From Gammaproteobacteria bacterium (GTDB lineage: Bacteria; Pseudomonadota; Gammaproteobacteria; Steroidobacterales; Rariloculaceae), in the NCBI GenBank assembly GCA_022826245.1, contig JAJDVG010000040.1, positions 62,001 through 126,000 of the forward strand: a stretch of 64,000 bases of DNA, written 5' to 3'. Below the pieces are notes generated by a model that was given only the letters and a program-made list of their open reading frames with translations, was not told the origin of the DNA and ran no database searches. Position numbers and translations under genes: made by a program. This document shows, in pieces, positions 56,167 through 64,000 of the stretch (position 1 is its first letter; each line of letters begins with the position of its first letter).

Positions 56167-56646
56167 ATGAAGAAAACGATTGCAGTATTCGCCGCAGTGG
56201 CCTCCGCTGGCATCGCGCTCGGTGCGGGATCCGCGCTGGCTCACCACTCCTTCGCCATGTTCGATCTGTCGCAGCACATGCTGGTCGAAGGCACGATCAC
56301 GGATTGGCACTTCAACAATCCCCATAGCTGGTTGTACATCGACTCGCCCGATGCGGACGGCGAGGTGCAGCAGTGGGGCTTCGAGGGCGCGGCCCGCGTG
56401 CACGCCATACGTCAGGGCGTCGACGGCACCACTTTCAGGCAGGGCGAGTTCGTCAGGGTCGTCATGAGCCCGCTGCGCGATGGCCGGCTCGCCGGCGCGA
56501 TCTGTTTCGTCGTCAAGGAAGACGAGTCCATCGTCCAGCCGAACGACGGTGTCTGCAACGCGCCCCAGACGATAGAGCGCTGGCAATCCAACGGTTGGCT
56601 CGAAAACGCCGCCAACCTCGATATTCATCCGGCTGCGGACGAATAG
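56167..56646 (+). CDS. exported DUF6152-family protein
   Basis: 159 residues: signal peptide MKKTIAVFAAVASAGIALGAGSALA, then HHSFAMFDLSQHMLVEGTI, FNNPHSWLYIDS, TTFRQGEFVRVVMSPLRDGR and TIERWQSNGWLE. It is nearly the same length as the copy at 32514 and the most similar to it. It follows the VOC gene by 103 bases. No second-family gene is adjacent here. Confidence 0.85.
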   Translation: MKKTIAVFAAVASAGIALGAGSALAHHSFAMFDLSQHMLVEGTITDWHFNNPHSWLYIDSPDADGEVQQWGFEGAARVHAIRQGVDGTTFRQGEFVRVVMSPLRDGRLAGAICFVVKEDESIVQPNDGVCNAPQTIERWQSNGWLENAANLDIHPAADE

Positions 56647-56677
56647 CCGCTCCGGTCTGCGCGTTGCCGCGCAGGCG

Positions 56678-58279
56678 TCAGGAAAACCCGATCCAGGCCG
56701 CCGCGACGAGCGCGAGCACGAGCGCGCTCAACGCGATATCCGCGCCCCGATTCACTTCCTCCTGCCCGTCGCCGCTCCTGCTCCCGAGCGTGAGCGGCGC
56801 CACGCGGTCCGGATCCGGCGCCCGCGTCCAGAGGCTCACGAGCACGAGGACCGCGATGGAGCCTGCGAAGAGCAGGACCGCGAAGTGCAGGAAGTTCATC
56901 GTTGCGAAGGTCTCGAGCCAGCCGCTCAGCGACGCCCGGTTCAGTTCGGCGATCAGCCGCGCGAGGCCGACCACGAGACCGGCGCCGAGCGCCGCGAGCG
57001 CGCCGCGCGAGTTGGCGCGCGGCCACGCGACGCCGACGAGGAAGACCGCGGCGATGGGCGGGGAGATGTACGACTGCACGCTCTGCAGGTACACGTAGAG
57101 CTGGCCCGATATCGCGTCCATGAACGGGATCCAGGCAAGGCCGAAGCCGACCATGGCGAGCGTCGCCAGTTGCCCGACGGCGACGAGGCGCCGTTCCGAA
57201 TGGTGTGGCGCGAGCTTCTTGTAGACATCCATCGTGATCAGCGTCGCGCAGGAGTTGAACACCGACGACAGCGAACTCATGAGCGCCGCGAGAAGCCCGG
57301 CGACGACGAGCCCCTTGATGCCGGCCGGCAGCAGGGCGCCGATCAGGGCGGGCAGCGCCTGGTCGGCGTCGCCGAGTTCGAGCGCGCCCTGTTGGGCGAG
57401 CGTATAGGCGATGACGCCCGGCAGCACGAAGAGGAACAGCGGAGACTGCTTCAGCAACGCGGCGAAGATCGTCGCGCGGCGGGCGGCCGCGATCGACTTC
57501 GCCGACAGCGTGCGCTGCACGATGAACTGATCCGTGCACCAGTACCAGATGGCGAGTATCGGCGCGCCGAAGATGATGCCCGTCCACGGAAAGTCCGGGT
57601 CCGAGCTCGCCCGCCACAGATCCAGGAATTCCGGACCCGCGGTCGTTCGTACGCTGTCCCAGCCGCCGGCCCGGTCGAGCCCGATCAGCGTCACCGCGGC
57701 CGCGCCGCCGATCATGACGATGAACTGCATCATGTCGGCGTACAGCACGGCCCGCATGCCGCCGATCACCGTGTAGACCCCCGTCGCGACGACGATGATC
57801 ACGGCGCCCGTCCAGAAGTCGATCCCCATCAACGCTTCGAAAACGAGCCCGCCGGCCGCGATCGTCACGGAGATCTTGGTCAGCACGTACGCGAGGATCG
57901 ATATCGCGGCGAGATAGTAGCGGGCGCCGGCCGAGTAGCGCCGTTCGAGGAACTCCGGCATCGTGAACACGCCCGAGCGGATGTAGAACGGCACGAACAG
58001 CCAGCCGAGCAGCAACAGCGCAAATGCCGCGAGCAGCTCGAACTGCGCCGCGGGAAAGGCGCCCGCCGCGCCGCTGCCGGCGAGGCCGATCAGATGCTCC
58101 GAACCGATGTTCGAGGCGAAGATCGACGCGCCGACGATGAACCAGCCGGCGTTTCGCCCGGCCAGGAAGAACTCGGTCGAGTTCTCCCGGTTGGTCCTCC
58201 CATGCCAGAACACCACGGCGTAGGTCGCGCAGAAGTAAAGCGCGATGACGGCCCAGTCGAGGAGGACGAGGCGGTTCAC
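56678..58279 (-). CDS. sodium:solute symporter (SSS/SLC5 family)
   Basis: 533 residues with about 13-14 membrane helices. The family pattern is clear: FFLAGRNAGWFIVGASIFASNIGSEHLIGLAGSG (landmark), MPEFLERRYS, VIGGMRAVLYADMMQFIVM and the Na+-site region near SSVFNSCATLITMDVYKK. It resembles the sugar/myo-inositol branch (SGLT-like), but the solute cannot be read. Start GTG 58279 preferred; the longer frame has no homology. Its start faces the HpaB relic. Confidence 0.88.
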   Translation of the reverse strand: MNRLVLLDWAVIALYFCATYAVVFWHGRTNRENSTEFFLAGRNAGWFIVGASIFASNIGSEHLIGLAGSGAAGAFPAAQFELLAAFALLLLGWLFVPFYIRSGVFTMPEFLERRYSAGARYYLAAISILAYVLTKISVTIAAGGLVFEALMGIDFWTGAVIIVVATGVYTVIGGMRAVLYADMMQFIVMIGGAAAVTLIGLDRAGGWDSVRTTAGPEFLDLWRASSDPDFPWTGIIFGAPILAIWYWCTDQFIVQRTLSAKSIAAARRATIFAALLKQSPLFLFVLPGVIAYTLAQQGALELGDADQALPALIGALLPAGIKGLVVAGLLAALMSSLSSVFNSCATLITMDVYKKLAPHHSERRLVAVGQLATLAMVGFGLAWIPFMDAISGQLYVYLQSVQSYISPPIAAVFLVGVAWPRANSRGALAALGAGLVVGLARLIAELNRASLSGWLETFATMNFLHFAVLLFAGSIAVLVLVSLWTRAPDPDRVAPLTLGSRSGDGQEEVNRGADIALSALVLALVAAAWIGFS

Positions 58280-58410
58280 GGACGGCAACGTTCCGGCATG
58301 GCGCCCGGAGTATGCGCCATCGGGTGTGCGGCGCTCAACGTGGCGATGCATCGAACGTATAATGAGCGCGCTCATTAGCGATCGGGCGAGCAGCCCCGGT
58401 TCCCGCGCCC

Positions 58411-58764
58411 TGTCGCGTCACCCGCCACGCGCTCTACGAGCGCAACTGTTTCGGCAACCACGAGAACATTCGCACGGAAGTCGTCATGGTCGCCGAGGCC
58501 ATGGGGCAGGCCGACAAGTACAAGGGTTTCGCGGAGCGGTGCATGGAGGAGTACAAGCTCGACGGCTGGACCGTGCCCGATCTGCTCGACCCCGACGACA
58601 TCAGCATCGTCATGAAGAAATGGAACCGCGGCGACTGCAGCGTCCGCGCCCGGAGCCGGAGACGCGAGCCGGAGACGCGAGCCGGAACCGGGGGAGCGAG
58701 CCGCGAACCCGATCCGCCGGGCGAACCGGGCGCTCGGTGGCGTCCGGCCCCGGCGTTTCATTGA
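58411..58764 (+). pseudogene. remnant of HpaB-type flavin-dependent phenol hydroxylase (C-terminus only)
   Basis: The frame encodes [36 protein letters not shown] and [17 protein letters not shown], which match the C-terminal end of 4-hydroxyphenylacetate 3-monooxygenase-type proteins. Homology begins near 58411 and ends near 58650; an unrelated Arg/Glu tail with a duplicated GCCGGAGACGCGA runs to the stop. About 75 of roughly 480-520 residues remain, with no start codon before the homology. It sits directly upstream of the divergent symporter gene. Confidence 0.7.
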
Positions 58765-58809
58765 CGGCGCATCGCGCTAGAATCGGGACAACCGATCGGG
58801 AGGCGCGAG

Positions 58810-59529
58810 ATGGTCACGGGAGTCCTGCCGAGAGCCCGCACGGGCTGGTCAATCTATGTCGGGCTGAGCCTGCTTTTCGTGCTAATCGTCGCGGTCGGCT
58901 TCTGGCCGAGCTATTTTGGCGCACTGACGACCGGCGACGTCGACCGGCCCTGGTTCATCCATTTTCATGCCGTCGTCTATGTCGGCTGGCTCGGGCTTTT
59001 CGTCGCCCAGACGTTGCTGGCGGCGAAAGGGAGGTTGCGCCAGCACATGCGGCTCGGCAACTTCCTGATCGGCTACGGCGTCGTCGTGATCCTTGTGGGG
59101 CTGCTGGCGGCGTTCGGCATGTTCTGGGTCCGGGTGCAGGCCGGCGCCGTCGCCGAGGCGCAGGCGGGGCTGGTCAGCCCGCTGACCGACATGATCGCGT
59201 TCACCCCGTTCTTTGCCGCGGCGGTGTACTTCCGCCGCGTGCCCGATCTGCACAAGCGCCTCATGATCGTGTCGACCACCGTGCTGCTGATCGCGGCGGT
59301 CGCGCGGATGCGCTTCCTCGGAGGCGACCTGCTGGTCATCTATCTGGTGTGGGTTTCGCCGATATGGATCGGGATGATCCGCGACTTGCTGAGCCGCAGG
59401 CTGCTGCACCCGGTCTACGTCGTGGGCCTCGTCGCGATCGCGCTCGAGGGCACGCCCACGCGCCGGTTCATCCGTGAGACCGACGTCTGGCTCGACATCA
59501 CGGGACGGCTTGCGCAGCTTATTGCATAG
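58810..59529 (+). CDS. integral membrane protein, unknown function
   Basis: 239 residues with about seven membrane helices. Conserved polar features on helices are FIHFHAVVYVGWLGLF, GRLRQHMRLGN and VPDLHKRLMIV, the His/Arg arrangement seen in DUF2306-like and some cytochrome b561-like proteins, so heme binding is possible but not shown. It has an AGGCGCGAG site before the ATG and a palindromic element after its stop. Confidence 0.75.
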   Translation: MVTGVLPRARTGWSIYVGLSLLFVLIVAVGFWPSYFGALTTGDVDRPWFIHFHAVVYVGWLGLFVAQTLLAAKGRLRQHMRLGNFLIGYGVVVILVGLLAAFGMFWVRVQAGAVAEAQAGLVSPLTDMIAFTPFFAAAVYFRRVPDLHKRLMIVSTTVLLIAAVARMRFLGGDLLVIYLVWVSPIWIGMIRDLLSRRLLHPVYVVGLVAIALEGTPTRRFIRETDVWLDITGRLAQLIA

Positions 59530-59554
59530 CCGCCGCGCGTCCCCTCGGTGTTGC

Positions 59555-59664
59555 GGGGATGCGCACTACGGGCCGCTTGAAACACGCCGTAAATGCATCC
59601 ATGTATGCTCCGCGCGCGCGTCCATGTGCGCGAGGGTTTCAAGCGGCCCGTAGTGCACATCCCC
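59555..59664 (+). repeat. 110-bp palindromic element, copy 4
   Basis: Same orientation as copy 1 (TTGC before GGGGA, TCCCC before TTG). Arms GGGGATGCGCACTACGGGCC and GGCCCGTAGTGCACATCCCC pair, and the outer GATG/CATC differ from copy 1 (GAGT/ACTC) on both sides. The centre keeps TGCTCCGCGCGCGCG. It lies between convergent gene ends (59529 and 59740). Confidence 0.93.
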
Positions 59665-59739
59665 TTGGCTTGTCCAGGATTGTACTTACCCGAACAACCA
59701 TTCCCGTGAGCGCGTTGCCCGCGGGTAGTGAATCTCGGC

Positions 59740-60153
59740 TCAGTGGGCTCCCGGAGCTGTCAGGCCCGACGCGTTGCCGTAGGTCGTGCCCTCGGCGTTG
59801 ATCGCGCCGCGCAGATTTCCGGCGGGCCGGCCGTCCTTGAGCGGATTGGTCCTGATCGTCACCGCGTCGCCGGGTTGCCAGAAGTTCGGTGAGATGCCGG
59901 AGCGGCGCAGCCGGGGCGGCGCGCCGAGTTCGAATCCCCATTCGGTTTGCGAGCCGTCATCGTTCTCGACGTTGACGTATAGCCAGGAGTGCGGATTCAG
60001 ATAGTCGAAACGCGTCACGACGCCGGTCAGCGTGAGTTCGACCTGGTCGTCGAACATGGCCGCCGAATGGTGCGCCATTGCGGGCGTCAGCAGCAGCCCG
60101 GCGACCAGCGCGGCACCGAAAGTCAGTGATTTTGCAGCGATAGCGGATTTCAT
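59740..60153 (-). CDS. exported DUF6152-family protein
   Basis: 137 residues: signal peptide (LLLTPAMA), HHSAAMFDDQVELTLTGVVTRF, YLNPHSWLYVNV, GAPPRLRRSGISPNFWQPGD and NPLKDGRPAGN. It is closer to the DUF6152 half of the fusion at 33667 (RRSGWTPELFPVG corresponds to RRSGISPNFWQPG) than to the copies at 32514 and 56167. It follows the carboxylesterase gene on the same strand by 80 bases. Confidence 0.85.
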   Translation of the reverse strand: MKSAIAAKSLTFGAALVAGLLLTPAMAHHSAAMFDDQVELTLTGVVTRFDYLNPHSWLYVNVENDDGSQTEWGFELGAPPRLRRSGISPNFWQPGDAVTIRTNPLKDGRPAGNLRGAINAEGTTYGNASGLTAPGAH

Positions 60154-60233
60154 GGTCTCAAGTCTCCTCTTGCAGCTCGTACAGTATCGATTGTCCGTGG
60201 CGGCGAATTCAAGATTGCCGGAATCGGTGCGGT

Positions 60234-61886
60234 TCAGGTCGCGGCACTGCGAAGTGTAGCAAGCGCGAGCCGCTCTTCCCGGTTCGGGTCGTTGGCGACC
60301 CTGACCTCGTCGCCGAACATCATCGTCGGCAGCTCGGTCGGGTTGAACGCCGGCCAGTGCGGCATGTCCGGGTGGTCCGGGTTGCCGTTGCGGGCGAACG
60401 CGGCCCAGGCGGCGCTCATGACGTGACCGAGTTCGTAGCGTGACTGCGACGAACCCGTCATCGACGCGCCGATATCCATGTTGTAGAACACGAACGGTAT
60501 TTCGAGCGTGTGGTACGACCCCATGCGGTTGTTGTGCACGGGCGAGTACCAGTCGAAGAAATACAGGTAGCTCGGCGCGCCGCCCTGCTCGTGCTTGAGC
60601 CGGCCGAGCGCTTGCGCGTTCCAGCGCCGGGTGTTGTCCGATTCGGCCGTGAGCCAGAGCATCTGGTTGCGTTTTTCCGGATGCAGCCGCTTGTAGAGAT
60701 CGAGCAGCTTGCGGCCTTCTTCCTCGTCGTTGTTCGCAAGCTCGACGACGAAGTTCCTCAGCATGTCCTCGTCGGAGAGTTCGTACGGCGGCGGGCCGAC
60801 CCAGCCGTCCTCGGTTTCGGTCGAGCCCATCATGAACGGCACGTTCGCCGACCAGGGCGGGGCGGTCGGATCCCACTGGTTGCGCGGCAGGATGTTGCCG
60901 TCGACGACCGGGCCGTTGCCGAGGCCCTGGATCCGGGGCTCGCTGTAATAGGCGTCCTGGATCTGCTCGATCGTCATCGTCTGCAGCCGGTCGAGTTCGT
61001 CGTTGCCGACCCCGAGCTTGGCGAGGAAGCGCTCGGCCGCTTCGCTCGCATCGGCGCCCGACATGCCCCTGAAGCGCGAGCCGCTTTGCGCGATCGAGCG
61101 GTGGAACAGCCCTTCGGCGGACGGCATGGCCATCAGTGTCGTCGTCTTTCCGCCGCCGCCCGACTGACCGAAAATCGTGACGCGGTCGGGGTCGCCGCCG
61201 AAGTTCTCGATGTTGTCGCGCACCCATTCGAGAGTCGCCACGAGATCCTGAACGCCGACGTTCGTCGATTGCGCCCACTTCTCGCCGCCGATGTCCGCCA
61301 GGTGCAGGAAACCGAAGATGTTCAGGCGATGGTTGACCACGACGACGACCACATCTTCTTTTTTGGCCAGATTCGTGCCGTCATAGAGCAGGTAGTTGCC
61401 GGAACCGGCCGAGAAGCCGCCACCGTGCATCCAGACCATGACGGGCCGTGCGGCGTTGTCGAGCGCGGGCGTGAACACGTTGACCGTGAGGCTGTCTTCG
61501 CCCTGGGCGCTCAGGCGGTTCAATGCCGTGACGACGGGCGCCGGTTCCTCGGCGTCGGGCGCGATGACCGCGTTGTTGCTGATCTGGAAGTGGTCGCGCA
61601 CGCCGCTCCAGGGCGCCGGCGGCCGCGGCGGCATGAAGCGGTTCGCGCCGGCCGTCGACGCGCCGTAGGGCAGGCCCCAGAACTGCTGCACGCCGTCCTT
61701 GATGAGCCCGCGAACCCGGCCGTAGCGCGTCAGGGCGATGTCGCCGACGGTCGTGAGGCGCATGTCCTGCGCCAGGAGGCGCGTTGCCGCGCCGCCGGCG
61801 AGAAGCCCGGCGGTTGCCAGCCCGCCCGTTCCGAGAAAGGCTCGACGGTTTATCCCGGATTGCTTGTCAAACGGTACTCGGTACAT
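60234..61886 (-). CDS. exported carboxylesterase type B
   Basis: 550 residues with a Tat-like leader (NRRAFLGTGGLATAGLLAGGAATRLLAQ, landmark). The alpha/beta-hydrolase landmarks are HGGGFSAGSG (oxyanion hole) and FGQSGGGG with nucleophile Ser242, where GQSGG replaces the usual GESAGG. EIPFVF after a His in YHTLEIPF marks the C-terminal half. It cleaves carboxylic esters, possibly aromatic ones given the neighbours. GGGGGAA precedes ATG 61886. Confidence 0.87.
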   Translation of the reverse strand: MYRVPFDKQSGINRRAFLGTGGLATAGLLAGGAATRLLAQDMRLTTVGDIALTRYGRVRGLIKDGVQQFWGLPYGASTAGANRFMPPRPPAPWSGVRDHFQISNNAVIAPDAEEPAPVVTALNRLSAQGEDSLTVNVFTPALDNAARPVMVWMHGGGFSAGSGNYLLYDGTNLAKKEDVVVVVVNHRLNIFGFLHLADIGGEKWAQSTNVGVQDLVATLEWVRDNIENFGGDPDRVTIFGQSGGGGKTTTLMAMPSAEGLFHRSIAQSGSRFRGMSGADASEAAERFLAKLGVGNDELDRLQTMTIEQIQDAYYSEPRIQGLGNGPVVDGNILPRNQWDPTAPPWSANVPFMMGSTETEDGWVGPPPYELSDEDMLRNFVVELANNDEEEGRKLLDLYKRLHPEKRNQMLWLTAESDNTRRWNAQALGRLKHEQGGAPSYLYFFDWYSPVHNNRMGSYHTLEIPFVFYNMDIGASMTGSSQSRYELGHVMSAAWAAFARNGNPDHPDMPHWPAFNPTELPTMMFGDEVRVANDPNREERLALATLRSAAT

Positions 61887-62012
61887 GTCTTCCCCCATAG
61901 CGTCGGTACACCTCGCAGCATCGGGATACCGCACTGCGACGGACCGCAGACTATAACGCTTTTCGATCCGGCGCGGGCGTCTGCGAGGCTGTTGTCGTGT
62001 GAGTACGCCGGG

Positions 62013-62891
62013 TCAATGCGTCATCGCATAGATGACGTAATTGATCCCGAAGCGATAGGCCGTCGCCGTCATCGGCGCGGGGTAGTGCGCGTCGTCGGCG
62101 TGTTCCCAGGCATCGCCCATGTCGATATTGTGGTTGATCGCGACCATGAGTCGGCCGCGGTCGTCGTAGATGCCGCGCCAGTGCGGCGGGCCTTCCATGC
62201 GCTGCCAGCCCAGGTGCCGCTCGCCGGGAATCTGCGTGCGTTCGTCGAGTTCGAACAGGATGCGCAGCAGCATGTCGTTCTCGGGAATGTCGACGATCGC
62301 CCGGCCCGGCAGCACGTTTGCCATCACGGCCTGCAGCACGCTCCAGTCGTACTCGCCGTGGAAGTCGTCGACGACGATAAAGCCGCCGCGCAGCAGGTAT
62401 TCGCGCAGCCGTTCGACTTCCTCGATCGACGGGTTCCAGTTGCCCTGGCCGATCTGCTGCACGAACAGCCAGGGGTAATCGAAGATGCTGTCGTCGAAGG
62501 CCTGCACGTGCGCGCTGTCCTCGGACGTCTCGATGCGGGTCATGCGCGTCACGGCCGGCAGGAAGTGGATTTCCGCGTAGGGATAGTCGATGGCCCACCA
62601 GGTGTTGCAGAAGCCGCGCGAGCCCGCACAGCCGCGCGTGTTGTAGGCGAGTCTGGCCATGTGGAACTCGGCCTCGGGGAGGCCGACGGGATTCGGTTGC
62701 GCCTGGCGGAACCTGCCACCGCGTCCGCCGAACTGCCCGTAGACGGTGCTCGCGATCAGCGCGCCGACGATCGCGATCGACACGGCCGCGACGATGCCCG
62801 CGGAACGGGCTCGCGTCGAGCGGGGAATCCTGCGGCTGGCGGTATCCAGATCCACGCGGTAACTGTACTTCGGTGGCGCCCGGTGCCGCAA
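62013..62891 (-). CDS. DUF4159 membrane-anchored protein
   Basis: 292 residues. One N-terminal membrane helix (SAGIVAAVSIAIVGALIAS) leads into a DUF4159 domain: EFHMARLAYNTRG, FDDSIFDYPWLFVQQIGQGNW, LREYLLRGGFIVVDDFHGEYDW and the closing YRFGINYVIYAMTH. The fold is glutamine-amidotransferase-like in related families; activity unknown. The likely start is TTG 62891, 6 bases after the stop of the decarboxylase homologue; GTG 62855 is an alternative. Confidence 0.82.
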   Translation of the reverse strand: MRHRAPPKYSYRVDLDTASRRIPRSTRARSAGIVAAVSIAIVGALIASTVYGQFGGRGGRFRQAQPNPVGLPEAEFHMARLAYNTRGCAGSRGFCNTWWAIDYPYAEIHFLPAVTRMTRIETSEDSAHVQAFDDSIFDYPWLFVQQIGQGNWNPSIEEVERLREYLLRGGFIVVDDFHGEYDWSVLQAVMANVLPGRAIVDIPENDMLLRILFELDERTQIPGERHLGWQRMEGPPHWRGIYDDRGRLMVAINHNIDMGDAWEHADDAHYPAPMTATAYRFGINYVIYAMTH

Positions 62892-62897
62892 TGCGCC

Positions 62898-63881
62898 TTA
62901 CTCGAGATCGAGCTTGAACAGCCGGATCGCGTTCGAGCGGCCGAACCTGCGGCGCTGTTCGTCGGTAATGACGTCGGTCGAGTCGTACCAATCGGCCGCG
63001 TCCTGCATGCGCTCGAAGGGGTAGTCGGCGCTGAAGTGGATCTTGTCGTGGTCGATGGTGTCGAGAGTGCAGCGGAAAGCCGAATCGTCGAAGTTGCCGC
63101 TCGTCGTCAGGTGGAAGTGCTCGCGAAAATAGTCGCCGAGCGGCCGTTTGCCGCGGTAGCCCCGGCGCGAGAAGGCCATGCGGGCGTCGATCCGCCACAG
63201 GCCGAACGGGATGTTCTCGCCGAGGTGACCGAGGCAGATGCGCAATCCGGGATAGTCGTCGAACAGGCCCGAGCCGCAAAGGCGAAGCGCGTGGATCGAC
63301 GTCTCGACCGCAAACCCCCAGGGCGAACTCATGAGCCAGGGATGGCCATCGTAGATCGGCGCACGCGAGGGTACCTGCATGCGCGGGTGCAGGTAGAAGG
63401 GTACGTCAAGCTCCGCAACCGTCGCCCAGAAAGCGCGGAACTCGGGCAGGTCGTAGTACCTGACGTCATCGGCATCGCCGACCTGTTGAAATCCGTTGAC
63501 CATGCAGCCCTTGAAGCCGAGTTCCCTGACGCAGCGCGTGAGTTCCAGGGAGGCGGCGTCGGCATCGTGCATGGGTAGTGCCGCAAGCGCCGCGTAGCGG
63601 TCGGGGTGCAGGGCGACCGCTTCGGCGAGGCGGTCGTTGCCCTTTTTCGCGACGTCCATGGCTTCGTCCGCGTCGGGAATCCTTTGCACGCCGGGTGCGT
63701 TGAGCGACAGGATCGCAAGCTCGATACCGGTCCTGTCCATTGCTTCGAGGCGCTCGTTGCCGAGGTCGAGGATGCGTCGCGTGAAATCGTCCCATTGACC
63801 GGAGTCGCCGGCGAACGCGCGCGTCTGCGCTAGCGTTTCCCCGATCGCAACGTGTTCCTCGAAGGCTATCTTTCCTTGCAT
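62898..63881 (-). CDS. amidohydrolase-family decarboxylase, gamma-resorcylate decarboxylase-like
   Basis: 327 residues of the ACMSD/gamma-resorcylate decarboxylase family, which removes CO2 from hydroxybenzoates such as 2,6-dihydroxybenzoate. Metal-site residues are Glu8 and His10 (AFEEH), His165 (YLHPR), His219 (GHLGE) and Asp286 (SADYPFE), all in the order of the rhizobial enzyme, and the start MQGKIAFEEH is typical. LigW, for 5-carboxyvanillate, is a sister family. With the LigM enzymes this fits aromatic breakdown. Confidence 0.87.
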   Translation of the reverse strand: MQGKIAFEEHVAIGETLAQTRAFAGDSGQWDDFTRRILDLGNERLEAMDRTGIELAILSLNAPGVQRIPDADEAMDVAKKGNDRLAEAVALHPDRYAALAALPMHDADAASLELTRCVRELGFKGCMVNGFQQVGDADDVRYYDLPEFRAFWATVAELDVPFYLHPRMQVPSRAPIYDGHPWLMSSPWGFAVETSIHALRLCGSGLFDDYPGLRICLGHLGENIPFGLWRIDARMAFSRRGYRGKRPLGDYFREHFHLTTSGNFDDSAFRCTLDTIDHDKIHFSADYPFERMQDAADWYDSTDVITDEQRRRFGRSNAIRLFKLDLE

Positions 63882-64000
63882 CGTCCCCTGGTCCTGGACG
63901 GCTTCGTGCCGTAGTTGCACTGCTTGCACGCCGGCAACGCGTGCCGCGCTGCGGCCGCGCCCGTTTACAGCGGCGCGTAACCTTATCACGCTTGCCCTCG

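Noticed and set aside
58645-58700. Short tandem GCCGGAGACGCGA repeat as a functional element
   Set aside because: Only two full copies, located in the decayed tail of the HpaB relic; more likely a local slippage product.
60510-63578. Very long (1022-codon) open frame on the plus strand
   Set aside because: It lies antisense to three well-supported genes (esterase, DUF4159, decarboxylase), spans their gaps, and has the Arg/Val/Gly-rich composition of a GC-rich shadow frame.

Overview
The window reads as one contiguous piece of a high-GC gammaproteobacterial chromosome, probably from a marine or sediment oligotroph. The evidence is conserved synteny: lon-hupB-ppiD (with tRNA-Val and tRNA-Asp in between) and a yafS-like methyltransferase-rnhA-dnaQ cluster. 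It also carries an NhaD-type Na+/H+ antiporter, an LpxL-type lipid A acyltransferase and a TonB-dependent receptor. I cannot name the genus from sequence alone. No plasmid, phage, transposase or CRISPR locus was seen.

Layout. 1-5.2 kb: protein quality control and housekeeping (lon, hupB, two tRNAs, ppiD, fabI). 5.4-9.0 kb: TonB receptor plus PepSY membrane protein. 9.2-17.3 kb: methyltransferase, rnhA, dnaQ, two convergent ion transporters of the ArsB/NhaD superfamily, a UDP-sugar epimerase and pgi. 17.4-19.8 kb: exported cupin, Tat-exported SoxC-like molybdoenzyme and its cytochrome c. 20-28.5 kb: a TonB-like/DUF4900-like fusion, an M1 metallopeptidase lipoprotein and two LigM-type O-demethylase paralogues. 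28.7-35.9 kb: lipid A acyltransferase, a run of small exported DUF6152 proteins with a second exported family, a tRNA-Met, a peroxiredoxin and a 10-formyl-THF hydrolase-like protein. 36-50.5 kb: two paralogous three-gene modules, each with a diheme DUF1592-family protein, a Tat-exported DUF1552 protein and an exported ankyrin protein, separated by a methyltransferase, a dehydrogenase and an exported low-complexity protein. 50.7-64 kb: exported methyltransferase-like protein, third LigM paralogue, DUF5916 outer-membrane protein with a polyglycine tract, VOC protein, two more DUF6152 proteins, an SSS symporter, a carboxylesterase, a DUF4159 protein and a gamma-resorcylate decarboxylase homologue.

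How the genes may work together. Three LigM-like THF-dependent O-demethylases, a 10-formyl-THF hydrolase-like protein, a gamma-resorcylate decarboxylase homologue, an esterase and a relic of an HpaB-type hydroxylase suggest breakdown of methoxylated or phenolic aromatics. This is inference from family membership. Many of the other genes encode exported proteins of unknown function (DUF6152, DUF1552, DUF1592, DUF4159, DUF5916), so much of this region concerns the cell envelope.

The most unusual non-coding signal is a family of four dispersed 110-bp imperfect palindromes (20067, 22736, 41612, 59555). They have paired changes in both arms and strand-specific ends, and one of them ends a tandem array of 81-bp units. 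Other leads are the duplicated DUF1592-DUF1552-ankyrin module, a gene fusion linking DUF6152 to a second exported family, and the TonB-like/DUF4900-like fusion.
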